This document shows positions 42,129 to 51,455 of a stretch of 64,000 nt of DNA, one piece after another (positions within the stretch are counted from its first letter, which is position 1; every line of letters begins with the position of its first letter). The notes under the pieces were generated by a model. It worked only from the letters and a program-made list of their open reading frames with translations. It did no database searches and was not told the DNA's origin. The stretch is from Haloactinospora alba. Its GTDB lineage: Bacteria > Actinomycetota > Actinomycetes > Streptosporangiales > Streptosporangiaceae. The DNA is taken from the NCBI RefSeq assembly GCF_006717075.1, contig NZ_VFQC01000002.1:248001-312000 (forward strand). Direction: 5' to 3'. The translations under genes were made by a program, and so were the position numbers.

Positions 42129-42491
42129 TCACGCGCTGTCCGGATGAGCGGAGCTCTCGGTGATCAACTCGTCCAGGAGACGGCGCGAGGTCACCAGCCG
42201 GTCCATCATCCCGTCGATGCGGTCCCGTTCGGCCTCCAGGTTGCCCACCAGGTCCGGAGCCGGAAGACCCTGTTCCCGGTCCCGCATACACGGCAGCAGG
42301 TGGACGATGGTGGAGCTGCACAGTCCGGCCGCGAACAGGCACTGGATGCGCTCCACGGTCTCCACCGTCTCCTCGCCGAACTCCCGGTGGCCTCCCGCCG
42401 TCCGCTCGGAGCTGACCAGCCCCTGCTGCTCGTAGTAACGCAGCGAGCGCTCGCTGACCCCGGTACGCCGCGCCAACTCACCGATACGCAT
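42129..42491 (-). CDS. MerR-family transcriptional regulator
   Basis: This 120-residue protein has the MerR winged helix RIGELARRTGVSERSLRYYE, QQGLVSSERTAGGHREF and a dimerisation coiled coil with IQCLFAAGLCSSTIVHLLPC. Two Cys residues in the coil region could sense a ligand or redox state. The ATG at 42491 follows GGGAGAGG. It is divergent from the flavin oxidoreductase at 42561 and should act through the dyad at 42528-42543. Confidence 0.9.
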   Translation of the reverse strand: MRIGELARRTGVSERSLRYYEQQGLVSSERTAGGHREFGEETVETVERIQCLFAAGLCSSTIVHLLPCMRDREQGLPAPDLVGNLEAERDRIDGMMDRLVTSRRLLDELITESSAHPDSA

Positions 42492-42521
42492 GTGGCCTCT
42501 CCCACACTCCCGCCTCACGGG

Positions 42522-42553
42522 TTGATTCTGACACCGATGTCAGATTCTACGGT
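42522..42553 (+). promoter_or_regulatory. MerR-type promoter with dyad between -35 and -10, probably leaderless
   Basis: TTGATT at 42522-42527 serves as -35 and TACGGT at 42548-42553 as -10, with a 20-base spacer longer than optimal. Within the spacer the perfect dyad CTGACA-CCGA-TGTCAG occupies 42528-42543. This is the layout of MerR-activated promoters. A start seven bases past the -10 falls on the ATG at 42561, so the transcript would be leaderless. Confidence 0.75.
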
Positions 42554-42560
42554 TCTGACC

Positions 42561-43682
42561 ATGACGAACAACAGCGCACTCACCAGCCCCCTGCTGTCCC
42601 CCCACTCCGCGGCAGAGCTGCGGACCCCGAACCGCGTCGCCATGGCGCCGATGACACGGCTGCGGGCCGACACCAACGGCATCCCGCAGGACATCATGGC
42701 CACCTACTACTCCCAGCGCGCCAGTGCGGGACTGATCGTGACTGAGGGCATCGCGCCCAGCGTGCGCGGCCAGCAGTACCTCACCGAACCCGGACTGTTC
42801 ACCGAGGAACAGGTCGCCGGATGGTCCCGGGTACTCGCGGCGGTACGCGATGCCCCCAACAGCAGCGGCGGCCCGGTCTTCGCCCAGATCATGCACGCCG
42901 GACGCAACGGGCACCCGGCCAACCGGCTGGACGGCGGCGTTCCCGAGGCCCCCTCCCCCGTTCCGCAGACCGTCCCGCTGCACACCCTGGACGGCAAGGT
43001 CACCCCGGTAACACCGCGCGCGATGACCACCGGCGACATCGAGTCCACCCTCGCCGAGTACCAGGAGGCCGCGCGCAACGCCGTCCGCGCCGGGTTCGAC
43101 GGGGTCGAGATCCACGGCGCCAACAGCTACCTCCCGCACCAGTTCCTCGCCGACAACACCAACCAGCGCACCGACCGCTACGGTCGGACCCCGCGCGACC
43201 GGGCCCGGTTCGTCATCGAGGTGACCGAAGCGGTCGCCGAGGCGGTCGGGGCCCACCGGACCGGGCTGCGGCTCTCCCCCGGAAACACCCAGTTCGAGAT
43301 GTCGGAGTCCGACCCGGCACCGGTGTACCGCGCGGTGCTCGACGCGCTGGACCCGCTGGGCCTGGCCTACCTGCACCTGACCGACGACCCCCACTACCCG
43401 GCCCTGGATGACCTGCGCCCGCGCTGGAGCACCACCCTCGTCGGCAACACCGGGGAACACCCCCGGGAGACCAGCCAGGAGTCCGCGGAGCGCCTCCTCC
43501 GGGAGAAGGGCGCCGACCTGGTGTCCTTCGGCCGCCCCTACATCTCCAACCCCGACCTGGTGGAACGCATCCGCACCGGCACGCCGTGGACGGCGATCCG
43601 GGAGAAGAACTACCACTACACGAGCGGCACCCGCGGCTACATCGACTACCCCGCGGCCACGGACGTCCCCGTGCCCGCCTGA
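42561..43682 (+). CDS. NADH:flavin oxidoreductase, old yellow enzyme family
   Basis: This protein of about 373 residues is an alpha/beta-barrel FMN enzyme: NRVAMAPMTRLRADTNGIPQ, ARNAVRAGFDGVEIHGANSY (the typical HGA/N-SY substrate-binding element), and LLREKGADLVSFGRPYISNP at the phosphate site. It reduces activated alkenes such as enones using NAD(P)H. I chose ATG 42561 over ATG 42537 because the latter lies inside the MerR operator. A terminator hairpin follows at 43696. Induction by electrophiles via the divergent MerR is plausible. Confidence 0.92.
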   Translation: MTNNSALTSPLLSPHSAAELRTPNRVAMAPMTRLRADTNGIPQDIMATYYSQRASAGLIVTEGIAPSVRGQQYLTEPGLFTEEQVAGWSRVLAAVRDAPNSSGGPVFAQIMHAGRNGHPANRLDGGVPEAPSPVPQTVPLHTLDGKVTPVTPRAMTTGDIESTLAEYQEAARNAVRAGFDGVEIHGANSYLPHQFLADNTNQRTDRYGRTPRDRARFVIEVTEAVAEAVGAHRTGLRLSPGNTQFEMSESDPAPVYRAVLDALDPLGLAYLHLTDDPHYPALDDLRPRWSTTLVGNTGEHPRETSQESAERLLREKGADLVSFGRPYISNPDLVERIRTGTPWTAIREKNYHYTSGTRGYIDYPAATDVPVPA

Positions 43683-43695
43683 GACCACCGCCGCC

Positions 43696-43740
43696 GTGGC
43701 GGGTTCCCCGGAGCGCGGGAAACCCGCCACGACCTTTCCG
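43696..43740 (+). terminator. Hairpin terminator after the old-yellow-enzyme gene
   Basis: GTGGCGGGTT and its exact complement AACCCGCCAC enclose a further partly paired C/G-rich core, 14 bases after the stop codon. A short CTTTCC follows. Confidence 0.7.
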
Positions 43741-43895
43741 AGGGTTCCCCCGGCAACCCGCGCGGCGCCGTGACCCGTCTCATGGACGCACCCGGGAAGC
43801 ATCCCCGCGGCGTTTCCCGTTGTCGTGTTCCGCGTCCCGACGGGTCTTGCCCGTCCTCCCGGCCTCCGGAACGAACCGTAGGAAAGGACCCCGTT

Positions 43896-45116
43896 TTGCC
43901 CATCGCCATCCTGGCGCTGACCCTCGGTTCCTTCGGCATCGGCACCACCGAGTTCGTCGCGATGGGGGTACTGCCGAACGTCGCCGCGGACATGGGCGTC
44001 TCCACCGCCACGGCGGGCACCCTCGTCTCCAGCTACGCGCTGGGGGTCGTCGTCGGCGCTCCGCTGCTGGCGGCCGCCGGCGCCCGCCTGTCCCGCAAGA
44101 CCATGCTGCTCGCCATGATGGGGATGTTCACCCTCGGCAGCCTGCTCACCGTCGCCGCCCCCGACTTCGGCACCCTGGTCGCGGCACGCGTCCTCACCGG
44201 CCTCCCGCACGGCGCCTTCCTGGGGATCGGGGCGGTCGTCGCCGCCGACCTCGTCCCCCGGCACAAGCGCGGCCGCGCCGTCGCCCGGGTCCTGCTGGGG
44301 CTCACCCTGGCCAACATCGGCGGGGTTCCCGTCGGGACCCTGCTGGCGCAGCAGCTCGGGTGGCGCTGGACGTTCGCCGTGGTCGCCCTCATCGGCGCCG
44401 CCACCGTGGCCAGCATCTGGGCGCTCGTTCCCCGACAGGAACACGACGCCGGGCAGGCGTCGCTGCGCGGCGAGCTGCGCGTGTTCCGCCGCCCCCAGGT
44501 GTGGGCGGCGTTCGCGATCGTCGTCTTCGGTTTCGGGGGGACGTTCGCGTTCTACACCTACATCAACCCCATGCTCAGCGACGTCACCGGGTTCCGTCCG
44601 CTGCTGGTGACGGTCATGCTCGCGGTGTTCGGCCTCGGGATGACCGCCGGCACCCTGCTCGGCGGCAGGCTCGCCGACCGCTCCCCCATGCGCTCCCTCG
44701 CCCTGTCCCTGCCGGCACTGTCCGCGATGATGGCGCTGTTCCTGGTCACCGCGCACAGCAAACCGCTGGCCGTGGTGAACGTGTTCCTGATCGGCGTCAC
44801 CGGTTTCGTCGCGATCGCCTGTATCCAGACGATGATCCTGGACAAGGCCCGGGAGGCGCCGAGCCTGGCCTCCTCCGGCATGCACTCGGCGTTCAACGTC
44901 GCCAACGCGCTGGGGTCCGCCCTCGGCGGTGCCGTCCTCAGCGCCGGGTTCGGACTGCTCGCCCCCAACGCCGTCGGGGCGCTGCTGGCCCTGCTCGGGC
45001 TCGCCCTCGTGGGCGTGCTCGCCGCGCTCGAACGCAGGGGCGCGTCGAACGCTCCAACCAGCCAGCCCAGTGAGGACAGCACTCTGGGAGAGGGGGAGGC
45101 GGCCCCGCTGCCCTGA
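43896..45116 (+). CDS. MFS transporter, AraJ/CmlR-like DHA1 efflux type
   Basis: This 406-residue transporter begins LPIAILALTLGSFGIGTTEF followed by VAMGVLPNVAADMGVSTATA, the hallmark of the DHA1 subgroup with AraJ, Cml and PurP-like exporters. The helix 4-5 region LTGLPHGAFLGIGAVVAADL and ANIGGVPVGTLLAQQLGWRW also match. The start is the TTG at 43896, preceded by GGAAAGGA; this makes the N-terminus match family members, unlike the ATG upstream. It should be a proton-driven exporter. Confidence 0.9.
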   Translation: MPIAILALTLGSFGIGTTEFVAMGVLPNVAADMGVSTATAGTLVSSYALGVVVGAPLLAAAGARLSRKTMLLAMMGMFTLGSLLTVAAPDFGTLVAARVLTGLPHGAFLGIGAVVAADLVPRHKRGRAVARVLLGLTLANIGGVPVGTLLAQQLGWRWTFAVVALIGAATVASIWALVPRQEHDAGQASLRGELRVFRRPQVWAAFAIVVFGFGGTFAFYTYINPMLSDVTGFRPLLVTVMLAVFGLGMTAGTLLGGRLADRSPMRSLALSLPALSAMMALFLVTAHSKPLAVVNVFLIGVTGFVAIACIQTMILDKAREAPSLASSGMHSAFNVANALGSALGGAVLSAGFGLLAPNAVGALLALLGLALVGVLAALERRGASNAPTSQPSEDSTLGEGEAAPLP

Positions 45117-45199
45117 ACCCAGCAGCCGCGGGCTCCGCGGGAGTCCGGTGGCGGCGCCCCGCCGCGACCCGGTACCGGAGCCGGGCGCGGACGAGGCGC

Positions 45200-46789
45200 T
45201 CAACCGAGGTCGCGGCGGCGCAGTCCGGCAAAGGTGAGGCTCCCGAGAACGAGGGCGAGCACGGACACCGCCGCGATCGGTGTCCACTCCGGTTCGGCCG
45301 CGGGCAACCGGGGCATGTGGGCGAACGGCGAGAGGTCGACGATCCACTCGGGCAGCTCGAGCAGGTCGCCGAGCCATCCGGCCACGAAGCATCCCGCCAG
45401 TGCCGCCCACGCGACGAACGCCAGCCGCGGAACCGTCCCGAACAGCAGGGCCGCGAGACCGCCGAGGAGCAGGGTGGCGGGAAGGTAGGCCAGGCAGGCT
45501 CCGAGGAGCCGCATCACCTGGTCGGGATCACCGGTGGCCGCGCCGTGGGCGAGTCCGGCGCCGAGACCGCCGGCGGCGACGACGGCAGCGGTGGCGACAC
45601 CGGCCACCAGCAGCCACGACCCCACCCACCGCGAGCGCGACTGGCCGGTGGTGAGCAGCAGTTCCGCCCGGCCGGACCTCTCCGCCCCGCGCAGCCGCAG
45701 CACGGAGCTCACGAGGAACCCGGACGCCAGCAGCGCCTGCAGCCGCAGGACGGTGGCGAAGAAGGAGTCCACGAGATCCCGGCTGTCCCCGTTCGCCAGG
45801 ATCTCGGTGAACTCGGGGCTCTCCTCGGCCATGTCGGTGACCTCCTGGCCCAGTGAGCCGAGGGCCGCCCCCAGCAGGAACACTCCGATGCCCCAGCCCA
45901 GCGCCGAACCGCGCTGCATCCGGGCGGCGAAGCCCACCATCCCGCGCAGACCGCGGGAGGCCCGCGCCGGTCCGGGTCGGGACGCGAGCATCCCGGCTCC
46001 GAGATCGCGGTGGTGCACCAGCACGACACTCAGCCACCCGAGGACGGCGCTCGCAGCGAGCGCCAGGGTCAGCGGCCACCAGCGGTCGTCGTCGAAGGCG
46101 TGGGAGGCCTGCACCCACCCGATCGGGGACAGCCAGCTCAGCGTGCCATCACCGACGTCGCCCGCGCCCCGCAGCACGTAGCTGCCGGCCAGCACCGCCG
46201 CCGACAGGCCCAACGCCGCGCGGCTGTGCTCCGTGACCTGGGCTGCCACCAGCGCGACGAAGGTGAACACGACACCGAGGGCGGCGAGCGAGGCACCGTA
46301 CACCAGGGCCCCCGCCACGTCGAGGTCCAGGGCGAGGAACGAGGCCGCGACCCCGGCCCCGGCCAGGAGCGATGCCGCCGACACCACGACGGCGGTGGCG
46401 GCGCTCGGTGCCAGGTGCCCCAGCACGGCCGCCCGCAGCAGCTCGGTTCGTCCGGCCTCCTCCTCCGCGCGGGTGTGGCGGACGGTCGCGAAGATCGCCA
46501 TCAGCGCCACGGCGATCATGGCGACGAAGTTGACCTCGAACACGGCGACGCCGCCGGTGGTCTCGAGCGCCACGGGCGGTCCGCTCATGATGATCGCGGC
46601 CGGGCTCGACTCCACGGTCCGCGCGTAGACGCGGAGCTCCTCCGGAGTGGAGTACAGCCCCTGGGCGGCGCTGGCCGAGGCGTAGACGAGCCCGACGATC
46701 GCCAGCAGCCAGACCGGCAGCCGCCACCGGTCGCGCCGCAGGATCAGCCGGACCATCGCGCCGGTACCGGTGAGGCTCCCCCGCAGCAT
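45200..46789 (-). CDS. ABC transporter permease, exporter type
   Basis: This 529-residue membrane protein has about 12 helices in two repeated halves. The first half starts LRGSLTGTGAMVRLILRRDR and WRLPVWLLAIVGLVYASASA; the second has MQRGSALGWGIGVFLLGAAL. A cytoplasmic loop with TRAEEEAGRTELLRAAVLG recurs as RGAERSGRAELLLTTGQSRS. This is the permease family found with TetR-controlled antibiotic exporters of the tetronasin type. Its ATG overlaps the stop of the ATPase gene by one base (TAATG). Confidence 0.9.
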   Translation of the reverse strand: MLRGSLTGTGAMVRLILRRDRWRLPVWLLAIVGLVYASASAAQGLYSTPEELRVYARTVESSPAAIIMSGPPVALETTGGVAVFEVNFVAMIAVALMAIFATVRHTRAEEEAGRTELLRAAVLGHLAPSAATAVVVSAASLLAGAGVAASFLALDLDVAGALVYGASLAALGVVFTFVALVAAQVTEHSRAALGLSAAVLAGSYVLRGAGDVGDGTLSWLSPIGWVQASHAFDDDRWWPLTLALAASAVLGWLSVVLVHHRDLGAGMLASRPGPARASRGLRGMVGFAARMQRGSALGWGIGVFLLGAALGSLGQEVTDMAEESPEFTEILANGDSRDLVDSFFATVLRLQALLASGFLVSSVLRLRGAERSGRAELLLTTGQSRSRWVGSWLLVAGVATAAVVAAGGLGAGLAHGAATGDPDQVMRLLGACLAYLPATLLLGGLAALLFGTVPRLAFVAWAALAGCFVAGWLGDLLELPEWIVDLSPFAHMPRLPAAEPEWTPIAAVSVLALVLGSLTFAGLRRRDLG

Positions 46790-47766
46790 TACCGGGCCTC
46801 TTCCGACCCGGCGTGCACGTCCTCGCCGTAGTGGCGCATGAACAGCTCCTCCAACGTCGGCGGGTGGCTGTCCAACGAACGGATTCCCAGGCTGGACAGG
46901 TAGGCGATGACGGGGTCGAGCGCCTGGGAGTCCACGTCCACGCTGACTCTGCCGTTGTGGAACCGCGGCTGGTGCGCCCCGTCCAGCTCGCCGATACGGT
47001 CGGCGCGGGTGGCGGTCTCCGCGGTCACCGTGGTGCGTGTCAGCTGCCGCAGGTCGTCCAGCGTCCCGCTCCGCACGCTGCGGCCCGCCTTGATGATGCT
47101 GACCCGGTCGCACAGCGCCTCCACCTCGGCGAGGATGTGGCTGGAGAGCAGCACCGTTCGCCCCCGCGCCCGGACCTCGCGGACGCACTCCTGGAAGACG
47201 CTCTCCATCAACGGGTCCAGCCCCGCTGTGGGCTCGTCGAGGATCATCAGTTCCACGTCGGAGGCGAACGCGGCCACCAGCGCCACTTTCTGGCGGTTTC
47301 CCTTGGAGTAGGCGCGGCATTTCTTGCGCGGGTCGAGCTCGAAGCGTTCCAGCAGTTCCGCCCGCCGGCCGGGGTCGAGTCCGCCGCGCAGGCGGCCGAG
47401 CAGGTCGATCACCTCACCCCCGGAGAGGGCGGGCCACAGCGCCACGTCCCCCGGAACGTAGGCGAGCCGGCGGTGCAACCGGGTGGCCTCCCGCCACGGA
47501 TCTCCGCCCAGCATGCGGGCGGTCCCGCTGTCCCCGCGCAGCATGCCCAGCAGTATCCGGATGGTCGTGGACTTCCCCGCGCCGTTGGGACCGAGGAAAC
47601 CGTGCACCTCCCCCCGCTGGACGGTGAGGTCGAGCCCGTCCAGCGCCCGGGTGGAGCCGAACGTCTTGACCAGGTCGGCGACGTCGATCGCGGGTCCGCG
47701 CGGTTCGGGCTCTCCGGTGGCTGTCGCGCTCCCGTCGGGGGTGCGCGGTCGTCGTTTGGCGGCCAT
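46789..47766 (-). CDS. ABC transporter ATP-binding protein, antibiotic-exporter type
   Basis: This protein of about 325 residues has Walker A ([20 protein letters not shown]), Q-loop region ([20 protein letters not shown]), signature [14 protein letters not shown], Walker B ([20 protein letters not shown]) and the H-loop [15 protein letters not shown]. The signature reads YSKGNRQ rather than LSGGQ, as is usual in this exporter subfamily. ATG 47766 was chosen, with GGAGGTGGG upstream; a GTG six codons earlier is possible. It forms an operon with the permease, under the divergent TetR. Confidence 0.92.
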   Translation of the reverse strand: MAAKRRPRTPDGSATATGEPEPRGPAIDVADLVKTFGSTRALDGLDLTVQRGEVHGFLGPNGAGKSTTIRILLGMLRGDSGTARMLGGDPWREATRLHRRLAYVPGDVALWPALSGGEVIDLLGRLRGGLDPGRRAELLERFELDPRKKCRAYSKGNRQKVALVAAFASDVELMILDEPTAGLDPLMESVFQECVREVRARGRTVLLSSHILAEVEALCDRVSIIKAGRSVRSGTLDDLRQLTRTTVTAETATRADRIGELDGAHQPRFHNGRVSVDVDSQALDPVIAYLSSLGIRSLDSHPPTLEELFMRHYGEDVHAGSEEAR

Positions 47767-47821
47767 GGTCGCTCTTCCCACCTCCAGAACTGACTGACTG
47801 TCCGGTCGAGCGTCCGTTCCC

Positions 47822-47844
47822 TATAATAGACTGACCAGTCAGTC
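47822..47844. promoter_or_regulatory. Bidirectional promoter with TetR-type operator
   Basis: GACTGAC-CA-GTCAGTC at 47829-47844 is a perfect 16-base dyad, preceded directly by TATAAT at 47822-47827 (a -10 for the plus-strand regulator) and TATTAT on the minus strand (a -10 for the ABC operon). A related half-site TGACTGACTG lies at 47791-47800. The divergent TetR protein is the expected ligand. Confidence 0.8.
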
Positions 47845-47891
47845 AGTCAACAGGCGCGCAAGAAGCGAACAGACGCCAAGGGAGGCCCCAG

Positions 47892-48500
47892 GTGCAGCAG
47901 GCACCAGCCGAACGTCGGGACCAGATCCTCACCGCGGCCAGCGACGTCTTCGCCGAGCACGGGATCCACCGCTCCCGCATCGACGACATCGCCGCCGCGG
48001 CCGGGGTGAGCAAAGGGACCGTCTACTGGTACTTCCCGAGCAAGGACGAGATCGTCTTCGCACTGGTGGAAGCGTTCCTCACCCGGGCCCACACCGGACT
48101 GGTCGAGCTCCTGGAGGCGCCCGGCACGGTGGCGGAGAGACTGCGCGGCTACCTCAGCTCCTATGCCCCCCTGCTCGAGGAGCACCGCCACCTCGGCCCG
48201 CTCGCCGTCGAGTTCTACGCCCTGGCTCCCCGGCAGGAGCGCGTGCGCGAGTCCCTCGAGCGGTACTACGCCCAGTGGGCCGACGCCCTGGCCACACTGC
48301 TGGAGCAGGGCAACGCGCACGGCGAGTTCCGGATCACCGACACCGCGCGCACGGCGCGCACCCTCGTGGAACTCTTCGACGGCGCCTTCCTCGTGTGGAC
48401 CGTCGTCCCCGAGGCCGTCGACCTGAACGAACGCATGCAGCGCGCCCTCGACCTCCTCTACCACGGCCTGGCCGGGGACACCGGAACAGCGGGGAAATAG
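47892..48500 (+). CDS. TetR-family regulator of the ABC exporter
   Basis: This 202-residue protein has the TetR DNA-binding domain RDQILTAASDVFAEHGIHRS, RIDDIAAAAGVSKGTVYWYF, PSKDEIVFALVEAF and a helical C-terminal pocket. The GTG start follows GGAGGCCCC. It is divergent from the ABC exporter operon, with the 16-base operator between them, and most likely represses both until the exported drug binds. Confidence 0.92.
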   Translation: MQQAPAERRDQILTAASDVFAEHGIHRSRIDDIAAAAGVSKGTVYWYFPSKDEIVFALVEAFLTRAHTGLVELLEAPGTVAERLRGYLSSYAPLLEEHRHLGPLAVEFYALAPRQERVRESLERYYAQWADALATLLEQGNAHGEFRITDTARTARTLVELFDGAFLVWTVVPEAVDLNERMQRALDLLYHGLAGDTGTAGK

Positions 48501-48826
48501 CGGACCCGCGCCGACCCTCGCGCCGGGGGACGGAGGCCGGCCGCCCGTCATCCCGGCACCGAAACGACCGCGCGCGGAAGGTTCCCACCGCGGCTTCCCC
48601 GCCGCACCGGCCGTATCGGACGACACGCTCACACCCGCCACGTGGTGTCGCCCCACTGCGTCCATTCCGTATAGTCACCAACGCACAGCGTTGAGTGAGA
48701 ACGGTGTGCCCCCGAGACTTCAGCCCAGAGTCGGTGCCGCTAGAAGCACGGTTAACGCGACGGACAACGGGCTCCGCGAGGATCGCCCGGCAGTGTTCCC
48801 CGTGACGAGTGGATGGGAAGCGACGC
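48501..48826. other. Intergenic region before the phoD-like gene
   Basis: These 326 bases hold no supported gene. A TATAGT element near 48670 could be the -10 of the phosphodiesterase operon. I looked for PHO-box repeats of the GTTCACC type and saw none. Confidence 0.4.
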
Positions 48827-50434
48827 ATGGCCCCGAAGAACGGCCCGCACACCCCCAGTCGACGAACGTTCCTCACACTCACCGGAATCAGCGCCGCGGC
48901 CTTCGCCTTCGGCATCGAGGCCCCCACACACGCCGCCCCCACCAGTAGCAACCCTCCGGCCGACCCGTTCGGTCTCGGCGTCGCCTCCGGCGAACCCGCC
49001 CCCGACGGCGTCGTCCTCTGGACCCGGCTGGCGCCGAAACCACTGGCCGAGGACGGCCACGGCGGCATGCCGGACGAGAACTACACCGTGGAGTACGAGG
49101 TCGCCACGGACGAACGGTTCCGCGACGTCGTCAAACGCGGCCGGTCCGTCGCCTCGGCCGAACTCGCCCACTCCGTCCACCCCGAGGTCACCGGGCTCGA
49201 ACCGGGCCGGGAGTACTTCTACCGCTTCCGCGTCGGAACCGAGATCAGCCCCGTCGGCCGCACCAAGACCGCACCGGCTACAACAGCCCGGGTCGACTCC
49301 CTCACCCTGGCCTCGGTCTCCTGCCAGGCCTGGTACCACGGCCACTACACCGCCTACCGCCACATGGCCGACCAGGACCTGGACCTGGTGCTGTTCCTCG
49401 GCGACTACATCTACGAGTACGGCATCACCGACGCGAACCTGTACCGGGGCGGGGTCGGCGATCTCGGCCCGGCCCACGCGGCGGAGACCACCACCCTGGA
49501 GCAGTACCGGCTGCGCTACTCCCTCACCAAGAGCGACGCCAACCTGCAGGCCGCCCACGCGAACGCCCCCTGGCTCGTCACCACCGACGACCACGAGGTG
49601 GAGAACAACTACGCCGACCTGAACTCGCGGTACGGGGCCAGTCCGGCCGACTTCCAGCGTCGCCGCGCCGTCGCCTACCGCGCCTGGTACGAGAACCAGC
49701 CGCTGGGGTCCGATGCCCTGCCCGACGGGGCCGACATGCGGATCTACCGGCGGGTGCGCTACGGGAACCTCGCCGAGTTCAACGTGCTGGACACGCGCCA
49801 GTACCGCGACGACGTCCCCTCCGACGGCGGAGAGCCCGGAGGCGAGCACACCGACCCGAACCGGTCCATCCTGGGATCGCGCCAGGAGCGGTGGCTGTAC
49901 CGGGGACTGCGGTCCAGCGACACCACGTGGAACATCCTCGCCCAGCAGGTCACCCTCGCGCGTATCGACCGCGACCCCGGCTCCGGGGAGATGTTCAGCA
50001 TGGACTCCTGGGACGGGTTCACCGCCAACCGCGAGCGGCTGTTCGACACCCTCACCCGGCACGACGTCTCCAACCCGCTCGTGTTCACCGGGGACATCCA
50101 CCGCCATTCCGCCGCGGAGCTCAAGAGGGACTTCACCGACCCGGACTCCGCTACGATCGGCACCGAACTGATGTGCACCTCGGTGGCCTCCAACGGCAAC
50201 GGCTCCGACCGGGACGAACTCACCGACATGTGGCTGGCCAACCCGCACGTCAAGCTGTACAACGCCAACCGCGGGTACCTGCAGGCGCGGATCACTCCCA
50301 CCGAGGTGACCTCGGACTTCAACGTGATCGACCAGATCGAGGCGGACGACACCGGAACCGTCAGCACGGCGGCCCGGTTCGTCACCGAAGCCGGCAGACC
50401 CGGCCTCGACCGGGAGAGCGGAGGCCAACCGTGA
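48827..50434 (+). CDS. phoD: Secreted alkaline phosphatase/phosphodiesterase, PhoD family
   Basis: This 535-residue protein has a Tat signal (PSRRTFLTLTGISAAAFAFG) with cleavage near residue 35, a PhoD_N domain (GLGVASGEPAPDGVVLWTRL), and the metallophosphatase core. The core has LASVSCQAWYHGHYTAYRHM, LVLFLGDYIYEYGI, VTTDDHEVENNYADL and FTGDIHRHSAAEL as metal-binding and catalytic segments. It would hydrolyse phosphate mono- or diesters outside the cell using Ca/Fe. ATG 48827 was chosen; the frame upstream is non-coding. Its stop overlaps the next start. Confidence 0.93.
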   Translation: MAPKNGPHTPSRRTFLTLTGISAAAFAFGIEAPTHAAPTSSNPPADPFGLGVASGEPAPDGVVLWTRLAPKPLAEDGHGGMPDENYTVEYEVATDERFRDVVKRGRSVASAELAHSVHPEVTGLEPGREYFYRFRVGTEISPVGRTKTAPATTARVDSLTLASVSCQAWYHGHYTAYRHMADQDLDLVLFLGDYIYEYGITDANLYRGGVGDLGPAHAAETTTLEQYRLRYSLTKSDANLQAAHANAPWLVTTDDHEVENNYADLNSRYGASPADFQRRRAVAYRAWYENQPLGSDALPDGADMRIYRRVRYGNLAEFNVLDTRQYRDDVPSDGGEPGGEHTDPNRSILGSRQERWLYRGLRSSDTTWNILAQQVTLARIDRDPGSGEMFSMDSWDGFTANRERLFDTLTRHDVSNPLVFTGDIHRHSAAELKRDFTDPDSATIGTELMCTSVASNGNGSDRDELTDMWLANPHVKLYNANRGYLQARITPTEVTSDFNVIDQIEADDTGTVSTAARFVTEAGRPGLDRESGGQP

Positions 50435-51273
50435 GCAAGCGTCCCCATCCCGTCACGGCCCTGTCCGCCGAGGGCCGGGTCAGCGCGATCGACCTCAACT
50501 GGAACCTTCCCGCCTGGACCCCGCTGGTGGACCACGTCGCGGTGCACGCCTCCACGTCCCCGGACGTGGAGATCTCCGAGGAGACGCTCCTCGGCAAGAC
50601 GGTCTACGGACGCTTCACCCACGACACGCTCGGACCGCGCGCCCAGACCCGCTACTACCGGCTCGTCACCGTCGACGACGCGGGACGCCGCAGCGGGCCC
50701 TCGGTACCGGTGCGGGCGACGTCGGCCGAGTCGATCGTGGTCCGGGGGCGCCCCCTGGCACAGGTGGGCGAGTTCGACTCCGCCAGCCTGGAGCTCGCCC
50801 TCGCACCCGACGGGTACGAGCGGTTCGACGCCACGTTCCCGAACGGTGTGGACTTCCGCTACCCGGACGACAACGCGGGAACGGACTGGAGCTACCTGCA
50901 CCCCGGGCCGCAGGACGCCTGGAGCTCACCGGCCGGACACACCTTCCGGCTGCGCTTCCCGCTGGAATCGGCGCCGTCCGCCGACCCGGGGCTGGCACTC
51001 TGGCTCATCGACACGCACGCCACCAAACCCGGCACAGCGACGGTCAGCGTCAACGGTGCGGACGCCGCCGAGATCGAGTTCCACGGCGGGGCCACCCGCG
51101 GTTCCCTGGAGGGTGACGCCACCGTTCCGGACACCGCCCTGAAACCCTCCTTCGAGGAGGTGACCCTGCCCGCCCGCCACTTCACCAGCGGGGAGAACAC
51201 CGTCACCATCCACAAGACCGCGGGCTCCTGGCACGCCTACGACGCGGTGGGCGTGTTCGACCTCTCCGAGTAA
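50431..51273 (+). CDS. Fibronectin-III-like protein with rhamnogalacturonan-lyase-type C-terminal domain
   Basis: This 280-residue protein starts at a GTG that overlaps the phoD stop, so it is translationally coupled. Residues 1-95 look like a fibronectin type III module (GRVSAIDLNWNLPAWTPLVD, TRYYRLVTVDDAGRRSGPSV). Residues 105-280 resemble the beta-sandwich domain of family 4 polysaccharide lyases: HTFRLRFPLESAPSADPGLA, TATVSVNGADAAEIEFHG and HFTSGENTVTIHKTAGSW. No catalytic domain is present and no signal peptide is visible, although its partner is Tat-exported. A carbohydrate-binding accessory role is likely. Confidence 0.72.
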   Translation: MSKRPHPVTALSAEGRVSAIDLNWNLPAWTPLVDHVAVHASTSPDVEISEETLLGKTVYGRFTHDTLGPRAQTRYYRLVTVDDAGRRSGPSVPVRATSAESIVVRGRPLAQVGEFDSASLELALAPDGYERFDATFPNGVDFRYPDDNAGTDWSYLHPGPQDAWSSPAGHTFRLRFPLESAPSADPGLALWLIDTHATKPGTATVSVNGADAAEIEFHGGATRGSLEGDATVPDTALKPSFEEVTLPARHFTSGENTVTIHKTAGSWHAYDAVGVFDLSE

Positions 51274-51455
51274 CCCGGGCAACCCGGATAACACGACCGG
51301 GCCGAACGAGCGCCGTGATACAGCGCGTGCGACGGGCGCCCACCCAATGCCCCGGGCTGGGCGCCCTCCCCGAGAGGTCTGTTCGCCACCGCCGCGAGCA
51401 AGGAGGCTTGTCAGGCGGTCCGGCCCGTCGCACCGTGGTCGCCCGCGGCTCGCGT

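Noticed and set aside
42540-45410. 956-residue minus-strand open frame
   Set aside because: It is antisense to the old yellow enzyme and MFS genes and has no family signature.
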